From Eutrophocola sp964601805 (GTDB taxonomy: Bacteria; Pseudomonadota; Gammaproteobacteria; Pseudomonadales; Pseudohongiellaceae), in assembly GCA_964601805.1 (NCBI GenBank), contig CAZROW010000002.1, positions 1 to 64,000 of the forward strand: DNA of 64,000 nucleotides, read 5' to 3'. Positions 8,650 through 16,769 of the stretch are shown one piece after another. Every line of letters begins with the position of its first letter. Positions within the stretch are counted from its first letter, which is position 1. Under the pieces are notes generated by a model. It was not told the origin of the DNA. It saw only the letters and a program-made list of their open reading frames with translations, and did no database searches. The position numbers and the translations under genes are program-made.

Positions 8650-11360
8650 CAGGCATCCTCCCCGGCAGGTTGCTTGTCACTGACAATAATATTGGCGGCC
8701 TTCCAGTCACCCGGGGATGTCCAGTCAGCGGCTTTTTCCAGGGCAATGCCGGCAGGCAGGTTGCGGAAATTCAGGCCGTTCAGCCCGACCGGGACACCGA
8801 CGGTGCCGGGTTTGACCGAACTGCGAATCACGTAAGGCACCGAGCCATTATGTTCGACACTGACACCGTCACTGGCTTTCAGGCCGAGCTTGGCGGCATC
8901 GGCTTCATTCAGGGCCACGTAGGCACCGGTGGCTTTTTCCTGGATGGCCGGTGTTTTCGCGGTCAGCTCTTCGCTGCCAAACAGGTGGTACAGCGGAAAG
9001 ACGGTGTAATCCCCTGCCACGCTTTCAGCAGATGCTGGCTGGCTGTAGGTTTTCTCGCTGCTGTTGCAGGTCACTAGGCAATGACCATGGCCGGCCTGTT
9101 TCAGGGCTTCGCCGGTATGGCTCTGGAATTTGAAAACACTCTGGTTCGAGTTCCAGCCGCCAGCCCAGGCGGTATTGAATACTGTTGAATCTTTTGTCGC
9201 CGGCACCCCTTCCATAGAATAGGTCATGATGCCCTCCTCGTCCTGCTCCTGTTTCGGTTCATGCACATCGATGTTGGCGCGCATGGCCGTACGACCACTG
9301 TAACGATGCTGCTGGCGCGGCACTTTCATGCCAGCCACGTTGAAGCCTTCACCTGGAGTCAGGGTTGCCATGCCGGCGCCATTGGCAATACTGTCGGCGC
9401 AGGCCTGTGTTACTTCGGCCAGTTTCTGGTCAGACAGCCAGAACACGCTGGAGCGAATGGGCTCAGCCGGCTTGAATACGGAATAGAAATGCTGCGCCCG
9501 GGTTTCGTAATTGATGTAGGTGCCGGAGGTTTCTGCAAATGTGCCGGATGCCAGGACCAGGTTGGCCTGCTCGCCGGTCCGGGTTTTCATGCTGTCCAGC
9601 ACGGCCAGGTCATCGATGCCGTTGAGGAAGGCATCCACCTCTGCACTGGCTGCACGGCCATACAAATCATTTTCCAGGATGATGGCGGATTTTGCGCCAC
9701 TGCTCATGGCCTGGTCCAGCGCCTTGTCATTGCCATCCATCAACATGGCCAGGCCCAGGCTGTTCACTTCAGGAACCACCAGGGCGAGGTTGGCTTTCTT
9801 CTCATCGGAAGACAGGGCCGTGGCAATATTGGCAGCCGCATCAAGCAGTGCCGGGGAGAAGCTACCGGTACCGCTCACAATCAATGGCTGCTTGGCGTTC
9901 TTCAGGGCATCGGCAATGGTGACAACGAGCTGCTGCTCTTCTTCACTCAGTCCGGTGACACCGGGTGCATTGCCATCAATCGCCGTGGCGATAGCAAAGC
10001 CGATCCTGGCGCTCGCCTCGGCAGAACTGATATGAACATTGGCGGCAATATCATCCAGGCGTGTGGCGTGTGGGCTGAGGATAAACAGCGGGCTCTTGCG
10101 ATCCATGGCCAGCTGGCGAATGGCAGCATCCTGCCAGTCCGGGAATTTCATGTCGCGGGCCATCTGCTTGCCCAGGTTCCTGACTGACTGGCGCAGGGCC
10201 AGGGCAATACGGGCCGCGGTGTTGGTGACATCCTCGCCGAGAATAACAACGGCATCGGAATCTTCAATGTCCTTGATATTGGCCACATTGACCGGGCGGG
10301 AGGCGTAGATGTCCAGCACCTGCTTGAGCATGCCCAGGTCGGTTGAGGAGACCCCGGCATAGAAGTTGTCGGCACCCACCTTTTCGCGCAGGGCAAAGTT
10401 GGCTTCCATGGACGCACGCGGTGAGCCGATACCAATGGCGCCGTTCATGGCGGCGAGCCTGGCGCGTGCCTCTTCCGTGCTGGCCAGCACCGGGTTGGCG
10501 TCATGGGCAGTACGGGTCATGCTGACAGTAATACGATCATCGCTGTTGACGTAACCGGTACCGAAGCGGCCACGGTCACACAGGAAATAGCCATTTACTT
10601 CGTCGTTAAAGCGGTTCACCACGCGGCGCAGCGTGCCGTAGCGTTCACCCGGATTGGTATTACAACCCACGCTGCAACCGGCACAGATGGACGGTGCAGT
10701 CTGCAGGTCCCACTTGCGCACGTAATGCTTGGCAAAGGGTTTGTCGGTAAATACGCCCGTCGGGCAGACTTCGGCCAGGTTGCCACTGAATTCACTTTCC
10801 AGCGGGCCTTCCTGCCAGCGGCCAAAATAGGTGTTGTCGTGGGACGCCTGGGGTCCGAAATCGGTACCGCCGGCATAATCCTTGTAGAAACGCACGCAGC
10901 GATAACAGGTAATGCAGCGATTCATTTCGTGGCCGATGAAAGGACCCAGGTACTGGTTGGTATGGGTCTTTTTCTTGCCATCGTAACGGCGGTAATTGTG
11001 GCCGGACATGACAGTCATGTCCTGCAGGTGACACTCTCCACCCTCTTCGCAGACCGGACAGTCATGCGGGTGATTGATCATGATACTTTCGATGGCCTGG
11101 GCACGGAATTGTGCGGCTTTCTCAATGGAGTAGCGCGCGCCTTCACGCGGGGCTGTCATGCAGGCCATGTTCAGGCGGCCGCGTTCGTCCTCGTCGTTGG
11201 CGTATTCGATGACCGCACACTGGCGACAGGAACCCACCGAGCCCATGCTCGGGTGCCAGCAGAAATATGGCAAATCTTCACCCTGGGAGAGTACTTCCTC
11301 CAGCAGGTTGTTGTTTTCGTCCACTTCAAGGACTTTGCCATCAACGGTAATCTTTACCAC
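8649..11360 (-). CDS. nuoG: NADH-quinone oxidoreductase subunit G
   Basis: 903 aa, close to E. coli (908). It is the largest peripheral-arm subunit. The N-terminal 2Fe-2S domain (CWHPSMGSVGSCRQC), the His-ligated 4Fe-4S site (HPHDCPVCEEGGEC) and the CITCYRCVRF cluster are all present. CAGCSVGC plus a later Cys (FLCDRG) are the ligands of the off-path N7 cluster found only in some bacteria. The remainder is a molybdopterin-oxidoreductase-like fold without cofactor. The start is GTG (11358-11360) with GAGG upstream. It lies 48 nt after nuoF. Confidence 0.97.
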   Translation of the reverse strand: MVKITVDGKVLEVDENNNLLEEVLSQGEDLPYFCWHPSMGSVGSCRQCAVIEYANDEDERGRLNMACMTAPREGARYSIEKAAQFRAQAIESIMINHPHDCPVCEEGGECHLQDMTVMSGHNYRRYDGKKKTHTNQYLGPFIGHEMNRCITCYRCVRFYKDYAGGTDFGPQASHDNTYFGRWQEGPLESEFSGNLAEVCPTGVFTDKPFAKHYVRKWDLQTAPSICAGCSVGCNTNPGERYGTLRRVVNRFNDEVNGYFLCDRGRFGTGYVNSDDRITVSMTRTAHDANPVLASTEEARARLAAMNGAIGIGSPRASMEANFALREKVGADNFYAGVSSTDLGMLKQVLDIYASRPVNVANIKDIEDSDAVVILGEDVTNTAARIALALRQSVRNLGKQMARDMKFPDWQDAAIRQLAMDRKSPLFILSPHATRLDDIAANVHISSAEASARIGFAIATAIDGNAPGVTGLSEEEQQLVVTIADALKNAKQPLIVSGTGSFSPALLDAAANIATALSSDEKKANLALVVPEVNSLGLAMLMDGNDKALDQAMSSGAKSAIILENDLYGRAASAEVDAFLNGIDDLAVLDSMKTRTGEQANLVLASGTFAETSGTYINYETRAQHFYSVFKPAEPIRSSVFWLSDQKLAEVTQACADSIANGAGMATLTPGEGFNVAGMKVPRQQHRYSGRTAMRANIDVHEPKQEQDEEGIMTYSMEGVPATKDSTVFNTAWAGGWNSNQSVFKFQSHTGEALKQAGHGHCLVTCNSSEKTYSQPASAESVAGDYTVFPLYHLFGSEELTAKTPAIQEKATGAYVALNEADAAKLGLKASDGVSVEHNGSVPYVIRSSVKPGTVGVPVGLNGLNFRNLPAGIALEKAADWTSPGDWKAANIIVSDKQPAGEDA

Positions 11361-11408
11361 TTTAAAACCTCGATAAATATCAATTTATCAGACACTTACA
11401 ACCGATAC

Positions 11409-12683
11409 TTAATGTTTATTATAGCTACAGCCATGGGCCACGTGTGACTCGAATTCCGGCATGTAGTGTTTCAGCGCACTCTGCAGCGGCTCGGCTGCAC
11501 CAGGTGCCAGGGCACAGAAGGTGTTGCCTGGTCCCATGTACGTCGTCATTTCCTGAAGGATGGCGATATCTTTCATGCTCGCCGTGCCCTCTTCCATCTT
11601 GTTGAGAATATGCTCTACCCAGGGCAGGCCGTCGCGGCAAGGTGTACACCAGCCACAGCTTTCATGGGCAAAGAACTTGATCAGGTTGCGCACGCAGCCA
11701 ACCGGGCATGTCTTGTTGTCCAGGACCATGATCAGCGAGGTCCCCAGGCGGCTGCCGGCTTTCTGCACGGCGCCGGGATCCATCGGCAGGTCCAGGTGTT
11801 CAGGTAACAGGAAATCGGTTGATCCGCCGCCAGGCAAAAAGCCTTTCAGCTCGTAACCATCCTGCATGCCACCGGCATAGTCCTCGAGCAACTCGCGGAA
11901 AGTAATGCCTACCGGGACTTCCCAGCAGCCCGGGTTCTTGACGCGACCGCTGACACCGGAAATTCGTGTACCAACAAAGTCACCCTTGCCCAGGGCCTGG
12001 TACCACTCAACACCGTTGGCCACGATGCCAGGAATATTGCAGATGGTTTCCACGTTGTTCACCACTGTCGGGCGTCCCCACAGGCCGCTGACCTGGGGAA
12101 ACGGTGGCTTGGCACGCGGGTTGGCGCGCTTGCCTTCCAGGGCATTGATCAGGGCAGTTTCCTCACCACAGATATAACGCCCGGCACTGGTGTGCAGGTA
12201 GATATCCAGGTCAAAGCCCTTGCCGAGAATATTCTTGCCCAGCATGCCGGCCTCGTAGGCCTCATCAATGGCTTTCAGCAGACGCTCTTCGCATTCGACG
12301 TATTCACCGCGCAGGAAGATATAGCCGGTGGTAGCCTGCAGAGCCCAGCACGTGGTGATCATGCCTTCGATCAGCAGGTGCGGGTCATGTTCTATGAGCA
12401 GGCGATCCTTGAAGGTGCCCGGCTCCATTTCGTCACCGTTGATGACGAGATAACGTGGTCCACCATCGGGTGGCGGCACGAAGCTCCATTTCAGGCCCGT
12501 GTTAAAACCGGCACCGCCACGTCCACCGAGACCGGCCTCCTTGACCAGTTCAACGACGTCCTTGGGTTCCATCTCCACGGCCTTGCGCACGCTCTCATAA
12601 CCCCCGGCAGCTTCGTACTGCTTGAAGTCAAAGGGCGCCCTGCCTTCTTCGATATTCTTTGTTAATGGTTTATCAGTGGCCAT
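11409..12683 (-). CDS. nuoF: NADH-quinone oxidoreductase subunit F (FMN, NADH site)
   Basis: 424 aa. It oxidises NADH, passing a hydride to FMN and then electrons to cluster N3. The nucleotide-binding Gly loop GLGGRGGAGFNTGLKW is at about residues 52-67. GEETALINALEGKR and the FMN-site segment are conserved, and ESCGWCTPCRDG plus the distant Cys in GNTFCALA give the four 4Fe-4S ligands. Start ATG 12683. It is placed 19 nt after nuoE, its partner in the dehydrogenase module. Confidence 0.98.
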   Translation of the reverse strand: MATDKPLTKNIEEGRAPFDFKQYEAAGGYESVRKAVEMEPKDVVELVKEAGLGGRGGAGFNTGLKWSFVPPPDGGPRYLVINGDEMEPGTFKDRLLIEHDPHLLIEGMITTCWALQATTGYIFLRGEYVECEERLLKAIDEAYEAGMLGKNILGKGFDLDIYLHTSAGRYICGEETALINALEGKRANPRAKPPFPQVSGLWGRPTVVNNVETICNIPGIVANGVEWYQALGKGDFVGTRISGVSGRVKNPGCWEVPVGITFRELLEDYAGGMQDGYELKGFLPGGGSTDFLLPEHLDLPMDPGAVQKAGSRLGTSLIMVLDNKTCPVGCVRNLIKFFAHESCGWCTPCRDGLPWVEHILNKMEEGTASMKDIAILQEMTTYMGPGNTFCALAPGAAEPLQSALKHYMPEFESHVAHGCSYNKH

Positions 12684-12702
12684 GTTTTCTATTAGCTATT
12701 AA

Positions 12703-13233
12703 TTAACTATCCAGCTCGACAGGATTGCCGTCACGGTAATGGGCAATAATCTGGTCTATCTTTTTCGTGGTGAGATTGGTGTAGGTCTCACGGTCGATCA
12801 TCATGACCGGCGCCTTGTCACAGGCACCCAGACACGGTACGGGAATCAGGGTGAACAGGTTGTCCTTGGTGGTCTCGCCGTAATTGATACCCAGTGTTTT
12901 CGTAATATGTCCCTGCAGGTCATCACAGCCCAGCATCCAGCAGGCGACACTGTCGCACAGCAGGATCACATGCTTGCCAACCGGGCGACGGAAAATCATG
13001 TTGAAGAAGGTTGCCACCCCCTCCAGTTCATCCGGCGGAATATCCAGGTATTCGGACACGGCCAGCAGGCTTTCGTCTGATACCCAGCCCTGGTGTTTCT
13101 GCACGATTTTCAGTGCTTCCAGGCCTACCGCCTGGGTGTACGGATAGTGAGTCTTTTCATGTTCAATCTCATGAATCTCCTCTTCCGTCAGCTGACGCGC
13201 CTTGATGGCTGTTGATGCAATGATGTTGTTCAT
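12703..13233 (-). CDS. nuoE: NADH-quinone oxidoreductase subunit E (2Fe-2S)
   Basis: 176 aa, thioredoxin-like 2Fe-2S subunit of the dehydrogenase module (cluster N1a). The four ligands are CDSVAC (Cys-x4-Cys) and, about 36 residues on, CLGAC (Cys-x3-Cys), the normal spacing. The start is the ATG at 13233. It is separated from nuoCD by 63 nt containing a purine-rich repeat block. Confidence 0.97.
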   Translation of the reverse strand: MNNIIASTAIKARQLTEEEIHEIEHEKTHYPYTQAVGLEALKIVQKHQGWVSDESLLAVSEYLDIPPDELEGVATFFNMIFRRPVGKHVILLCDSVACWMLGCDDLQGHITKTLGINYGETTKDNLFTLIPVPCLGACDKAPVMMIDRETYTNLTTKKIDQIIAHYRDGNPVELDS

Positions 13234-13261
13234 ATTCTCGCAACTCTGAAGCAGTACCGCC

Positions 13262-13299
13262 TTGCCTCTTGTCTCTTTCCTCTTGCCTCTCGCCTCTTA
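13262..13299. repeat. short dispersed repeat, copy 2 (nuoCD-nuoE gap)
   Basis: TTGCCTCTTGTCTCTTTC at 13262-13279 differs by one base from 6579-6596. It is followed by further CTTGCCTCTCGCCTCTTA units that reach into the nuoCD stop codon (13297-13299). In the transcript this is a GA-rich stretch between nuoCD and nuoE. It could be a Shine-Dalgarno-like or RNA-binding-protein site, or a slippage-generated spacer. Confidence 0.5.
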
Positions 13300-15081
13300 C
13301 TTATCCACGTCCGCCATCACAAAGTCAGTGGTCGCAACCACTGCCGTGAAGTCGGCAAGCATCAGGCCACGGGACAGGAACGGAATGGCCTGGATATGGA
13401 TAAAGGAAGGTGTACGTATTCTTGTTCTGTAGGAGCCGCTGCCACCGTCATTGATCAGGTAGTACATGTTCAGGCCCTTGGTGGCTTCGATGGTGGTGGA
13501 AACCTCTGTTGGATCCATGATTGGTCCCCAGCTTACGCTCAGGAAATGGTCAATCAGGGTCTCGATATCCAGCTTGCTCTTTTCCTTGATAGGCGGTGTG
13601 GCTAACGGATGATCAGACTTGTAAGGGCCTGAAGGCATGTTTTCCACGCACTGCTTAATAATGCGACAGCTCTGGCGCATTTCCTCGACACGTACCGCGG
13701 CACGGTCGTAACAGTCGCCATTGACGGCAATGGGCACATCAAATTCAAAATTTTCGTAACCACTGTAGGGGCGATTCTTGCGGTAGTCCCATTCCAGGCC
13801 GGTTGCTCGCAGGGCGGGACCTGTCATGCCCCAGTCAAAGGCATCCTGGGTATTCATCACACCCACACCACGGGTACGCTGGCGGATCGTGGTGTTGGCC
13901 ATGATCATCTTGTCGTATTCAGCCAGACGTTTGGGGAAATACTCAACGAATTCACGAATCAGCTTGTCCCAGCCATGGGGCAGATCCTGGGCGACACCAC
14001 CGATACGGAACCAGCTGGGGTGCATACGCCCACCGGTGATGGATTCGATGATGTTGAACGCTTTCTCGCGGTCCTCGAAACAGTAGAACAGTGGTGACAA
14101 CTGGCCCAGGTCAACAGCCCAGGTGCCGTAGAACAGCAAGTGGCTACAGATACGGAAGAACTCTGCCAGCATGACACGGATAGTCTGCACGCGGTCAGGC
14201 ACTGTGATGCCGGCCATCTTTTCAACCGCCATGACATACGGCAGGTTGTTCATGACACCACCGAGATAGTCGATGCGGTCGGTATAGGGAATATAGGTAT
14301 GCCAGCTCTGGCGCTCGCCCATCTTCTCGGCACCGCGATGGTGATAACCCACATCGGGTACGCAGTTGATAACGTACTCACCGTCAAGCTGCAGGGCAAA
14401 ACGGATGATACCGTGGGCAGCCGGATGGTTGGGGCCAAAGTTCAGGAACATGTACTCGGACGTATCGGAGTGACGGGTCATGCCCCACTCTTCCGGGTTG
14501 AAGCGCATGGCCTCCTGTTCCCTATCCTGGATCACGTCACTCATCTCGTAACGGTCCATTTCCGTCGCGCGGGCCGGATGGTCCTTGCGCAGAGGATGCC
14601 CTACCCAGGTCGGCGGCGTATAGATTCGCGTCTGGTTGGGATGGCCTTCGACATTGATGCCAAACATGTCCCACATTTCCCGCTCATGCCAGTTGGCAGC
14701 AGGCCACAGGGAAATGACGGTAGGAATATTCTGGTCGTCTTCGGCCAGGGCAACCTTGATGCGGATATCGCAATTACCGGAATACGAGATCAGGTGGTAA
14801 ACGACGGTAAAGTCACTGTCGGGCTGTCCCTGGCGATTGACGCGTACACGCTCATCAATGGCCGTGACATCGAGCAACATTTCAAAGCGGGGACGGTAGT
14901 CATCGCGCAGGTAGCGCAGAATCTCCAGGAGCTGGCTGCGTGGTACCCACACGGTCGGCATCCCTTCGGCAGTATGCTGCCGCACGAAAGTGGACTCACC
15001 GAACTTGCGGTAGAGAGCCTCGATAACAGGGGGCAACGGGGCCTGTGCTTCCTGTGCTGCTTGTTCGCTTACAGTACTCAA
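13297..15081 (-). CDS. nuoCD: NADH-quinone oxidoreductase fused subunit CD
   Basis: 594 aa. The NuoC domain is about residues 1-185, with HPLRKDHPARATE at its end, and is joined to NuoD (49-kDa-like) with the N-terminal FGPNHPAAHGIIRF and the quinone-site YHHRGAEKMGE. The fusion is typical of Enterobacteria and Pseudomonas. The start is TTG at 15079-15081: upstream in the same frame there is a stop about ten codons away with no ATG or GTG between, and the next Met is about residue 41, inside the conserved domain. A 75-nt gap follows nuoB. Confidence 0.96.
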   Translation of the reverse strand: MSTVSEQAAQEAQAPLPPVIEALYRKFGESTFVRQHTAEGMPTVWVPRSQLLEILRYLRDDYRPRFEMLLDVTAIDERVRVNRQGQPDSDFTVVYHLISYSGNCDIRIKVALAEDDQNIPTVISLWPAANWHEREMWDMFGINVEGHPNQTRIYTPPTWVGHPLRKDHPARATEMDRYEMSDVIQDREQEAMRFNPEEWGMTRHSDTSEYMFLNFGPNHPAAHGIIRFALQLDGEYVINCVPDVGYHHRGAEKMGERQSWHTYIPYTDRIDYLGGVMNNLPYVMAVEKMAGITVPDRVQTIRVMLAEFFRICSHLLFYGTWAVDLGQLSPLFYCFEDREKAFNIIESITGGRMHPSWFRIGGVAQDLPHGWDKLIREFVEYFPKRLAEYDKMIMANTTIRQRTRGVGVMNTQDAFDWGMTGPALRATGLEWDYRKNRPYSGYENFEFDVPIAVNGDCYDRAAVRVEEMRQSCRIIKQCVENMPSGPYKSDHPLATPPIKEKSKLDIETLIDHFLSVSWGPIMDPTEVSTTIEATKGLNMYYLINDGGSGSYRTRIRTPSFIHIQAIPFLSRGLMLADFTAVVATTDFVMADVDK

Positions 15082-15156
15082 GTCGTTTCTCTGAAGTCTT
15101 TGACGGCTTAGTTAATCTATTAATCCAGTGCTTTTAAGGGCTATGACAGCAAAGTC

Positions 15157-15852
15157 CTAACCCTGGTCCCGCGGGCTTTTCTTGCCGGAAGCCACATCCC
15201 AGTAACTGGGACCAACTTCCTCAGGGCTCACCAGTTCGGTGGCGCTGATGCGGTCTTTCAGGCGTTTTTCACGCTGTATTTCCACTTTCTCGCGTTCGTA
15301 AATACCCTGGTCGCTCACTACCCAGCTTACCGGTCGACGCTTTTTGCCAATGGAGTCCTGGAGCAGGTTCAGCCCCTGCAGCAGGGCTTCCGGGCGCGGC
15401 GGGCAACCGGAGACATACACATCCACGGGCAGGAACTTGTCCACGCCCTGGACCACGGAGTAGATATCGTACATACCGCCGGAATTGGCGCAGGAACCCA
15501 TGCAGATTACCCAGCGCGGTTCCATCATCTGTTCATACAGACGCTGGACTACCGGGGCCACCTTCCTGAAGACGGTGCCGGCGATGATAATCATGTCTGC
15601 CTGGCGCGGCGTGGCACGAAATACTTCAGCACCGAAACGGGAAATGTCATGGCGATTGGAAATGGCTGTAGCAGCCTCCACGTAACAGCAGGACAAACCG
15701 AAGTTGTATGGCCACAGAGAATTCTTGCGGCTCCAGGCCAGCATGTCTTCCAGGGTGGTCATGATGACATTTTTACGAATGTAGTCATCGAACTGTCCCA
15801 TACCCGGACGCGGATCGGAGACTTCTTCAGGACGTACCAGTTCCCAACTCAT
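15157..15852 (-). CDS. nuoB: NADH-quinone oxidoreductase subunit B (cluster N2)
   Basis: 231 aa. It binds the last cluster N2 next to the quinone site. Ligands visible are the tandem Cys of LSCCYVEA, the Cys of CMGSCANSGG and the Cys of SGCPPRPEALL. The C-terminus beyond about residue 190 is charged and variable. The ATG at 15852 overlaps the nuoA stop by one base. Confidence 0.98.
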   Translation of the reverse strand: MSWELVRPEEVSDPRPGMGQFDDYIRKNVIMTTLEDMLAWSRKNSLWPYNFGLSCCYVEAATAISNRHDISRFGAEVFRATPRQADMIIIAGTVFRKVAPVVQRLYEQMMEPRWVICMGSCANSGGMYDIYSVVQGVDKFLPVDVYVSGCPPRPEALLQGLNLLQDSIGKKRRPVSWVVSDQGIYEREKVEIQREKRLKDRISATELVSPEEVGPSYWDVASGKKSPRDQG

Positions 15853-16343
15853 TAGTGGTGCCCCCCATGGGCGTGGTCTGATTCTGACTTTTCTTCAGCA
15901 ACTATTTTTCGGCCATTCTTGATATTCACCACGCCACCGGGACCTTTCATGATCTCAAGGTCGTGTTGCTGGCGCTGGGTCCGCCACTCCAGGGCACCGC
16001 TGCGCCACAGGTAAACAAGGCCTGCAATCAGGATGGAAATGAAGATAAATACCTCGATAAAGCCCACCCAGCCTGCTTCACGGATGGAGATGGCCCAGGC
16101 AAACAGGAAAACGGCTTCCAGGTCGAAAATAATGAACAGGATGGCCGTCAGGTAGAACGGCACGGAAATCTTGATATTGGGAGAACCGGTGGGGACAACA
16201 CCTGACTCATAGACGTCATGGGTAGCATGGTCAGTGCGCTTCTGGCCAAGGAATGCGGAGGCAACCAGCAGGCCTATGATAGCGGTGACGACGATGGCGC
16301 CGTAAAGAATCAGGGGAAAGAGATCGATATTCAAAGTTGCCAA
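15852..16343 (-). CDS. nuoA: NADH-quinone oxidoreductase subunit A
   Basis: 163 aa, first gene of the operon. It has three hydrophobic segments and the Cys-less conserved loop ending VPTGSPNIKISVPFYL, then FDLEAVFLFAWA with the conserved acidic residues on TM2. The C-terminal tail (about 35 aa) is long and ends DHAHGGHH. Start: no ATG or GTG exists between the upstream in-frame stop and the conserved part. TTG at 16343 has AGG immediately adjacent, while TTG at 16332-16334 has AAGG at a better spacing of 9 nt. Either is possible. Confidence 0.94.
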   Translation of the reverse strand: MATLNIDLFPLILYGAIVVTAIIGLLVASAFLGQKRTDHATHDVYESGVVPTGSPNIKISVPFYLTAILFIIFDLEAVFLFAWAISIREAGWVGFIEVFIFISILIAGLVYLWRSGALEWRTQRQQHDLEIMKGPGGVVNIKNGRKIVAEEKSESDHAHGGHH

Positions 16344-16769
16344 CCTTGTCTGCTGTTACTGCCCAATTTACACCCGTTTATCACTGCCCGACCCTCTTTA
16401 TTACCTTGCACAATCTTGCCTGTACCAGGACCGTGACAGAAACGCTTTTGACAAATCATTATGCCGGTCAAATCCGGCTATGTCAGTCATTTGTCGAAAC
16501 GATTGCGTTTAATCCGTTGCAGGCCGAAACAGCCTGAACCGTCCTGTGCAATTCTTTTCAGTATGTATTCGCATGTCAGAACACATGCACTTTTGAGGGC
16601 AGGAAAATCTTTTTTTTGACTGCCAAAAAGGGAAAAATTTCACTGCTTCAAGCGGGGTGCCAATTTACACTTTTAGCCATAGTCGTTCAAGTATTTTTTC
16701 CGCAAACACCCGCTTAAATCAAGGGCTTGAGCCCGGTTCCGGCTCTGGCATTCCGGGATTGTTCATATT
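16344..16769. other. nuo promoter region / sthA 3-prime region
   Basis: 426 bp with no gene. It carries a good sigma-70-like promoter for nuo at 16458-16486. A hairpin GCATGT-cagaac-ACATGC (16571-16588) and a GAGCC/GGCTC stem near 16727-16745 lie downstream of sthA, neither with a clear T tract. Transcription from sthA may read through into nuo. Confidence 0.6.
16458..16486 (-). promoter_or_regulatory. sigma-70-type promoter for the nuo operon
   Basis: On the minus strand CTGACA (16481-16486) and CATAAT (16458-16463) are separated by exactly 17 bp, five of six consensus bases at each hexamer. This gives a leader of roughly 105-110 nt before nuoA. Confidence 0.6.

Noticed and set aside
9261..10187. 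308-aa plus-strand ORF
   Set aside because: It is antisense to nuoG, whose conserved coding sequence spans the same bases.
14140..15111. 323-aa plus-strand ORF
   Set aside because: It is antisense to nuoCD, which has clear family motifs throughout.
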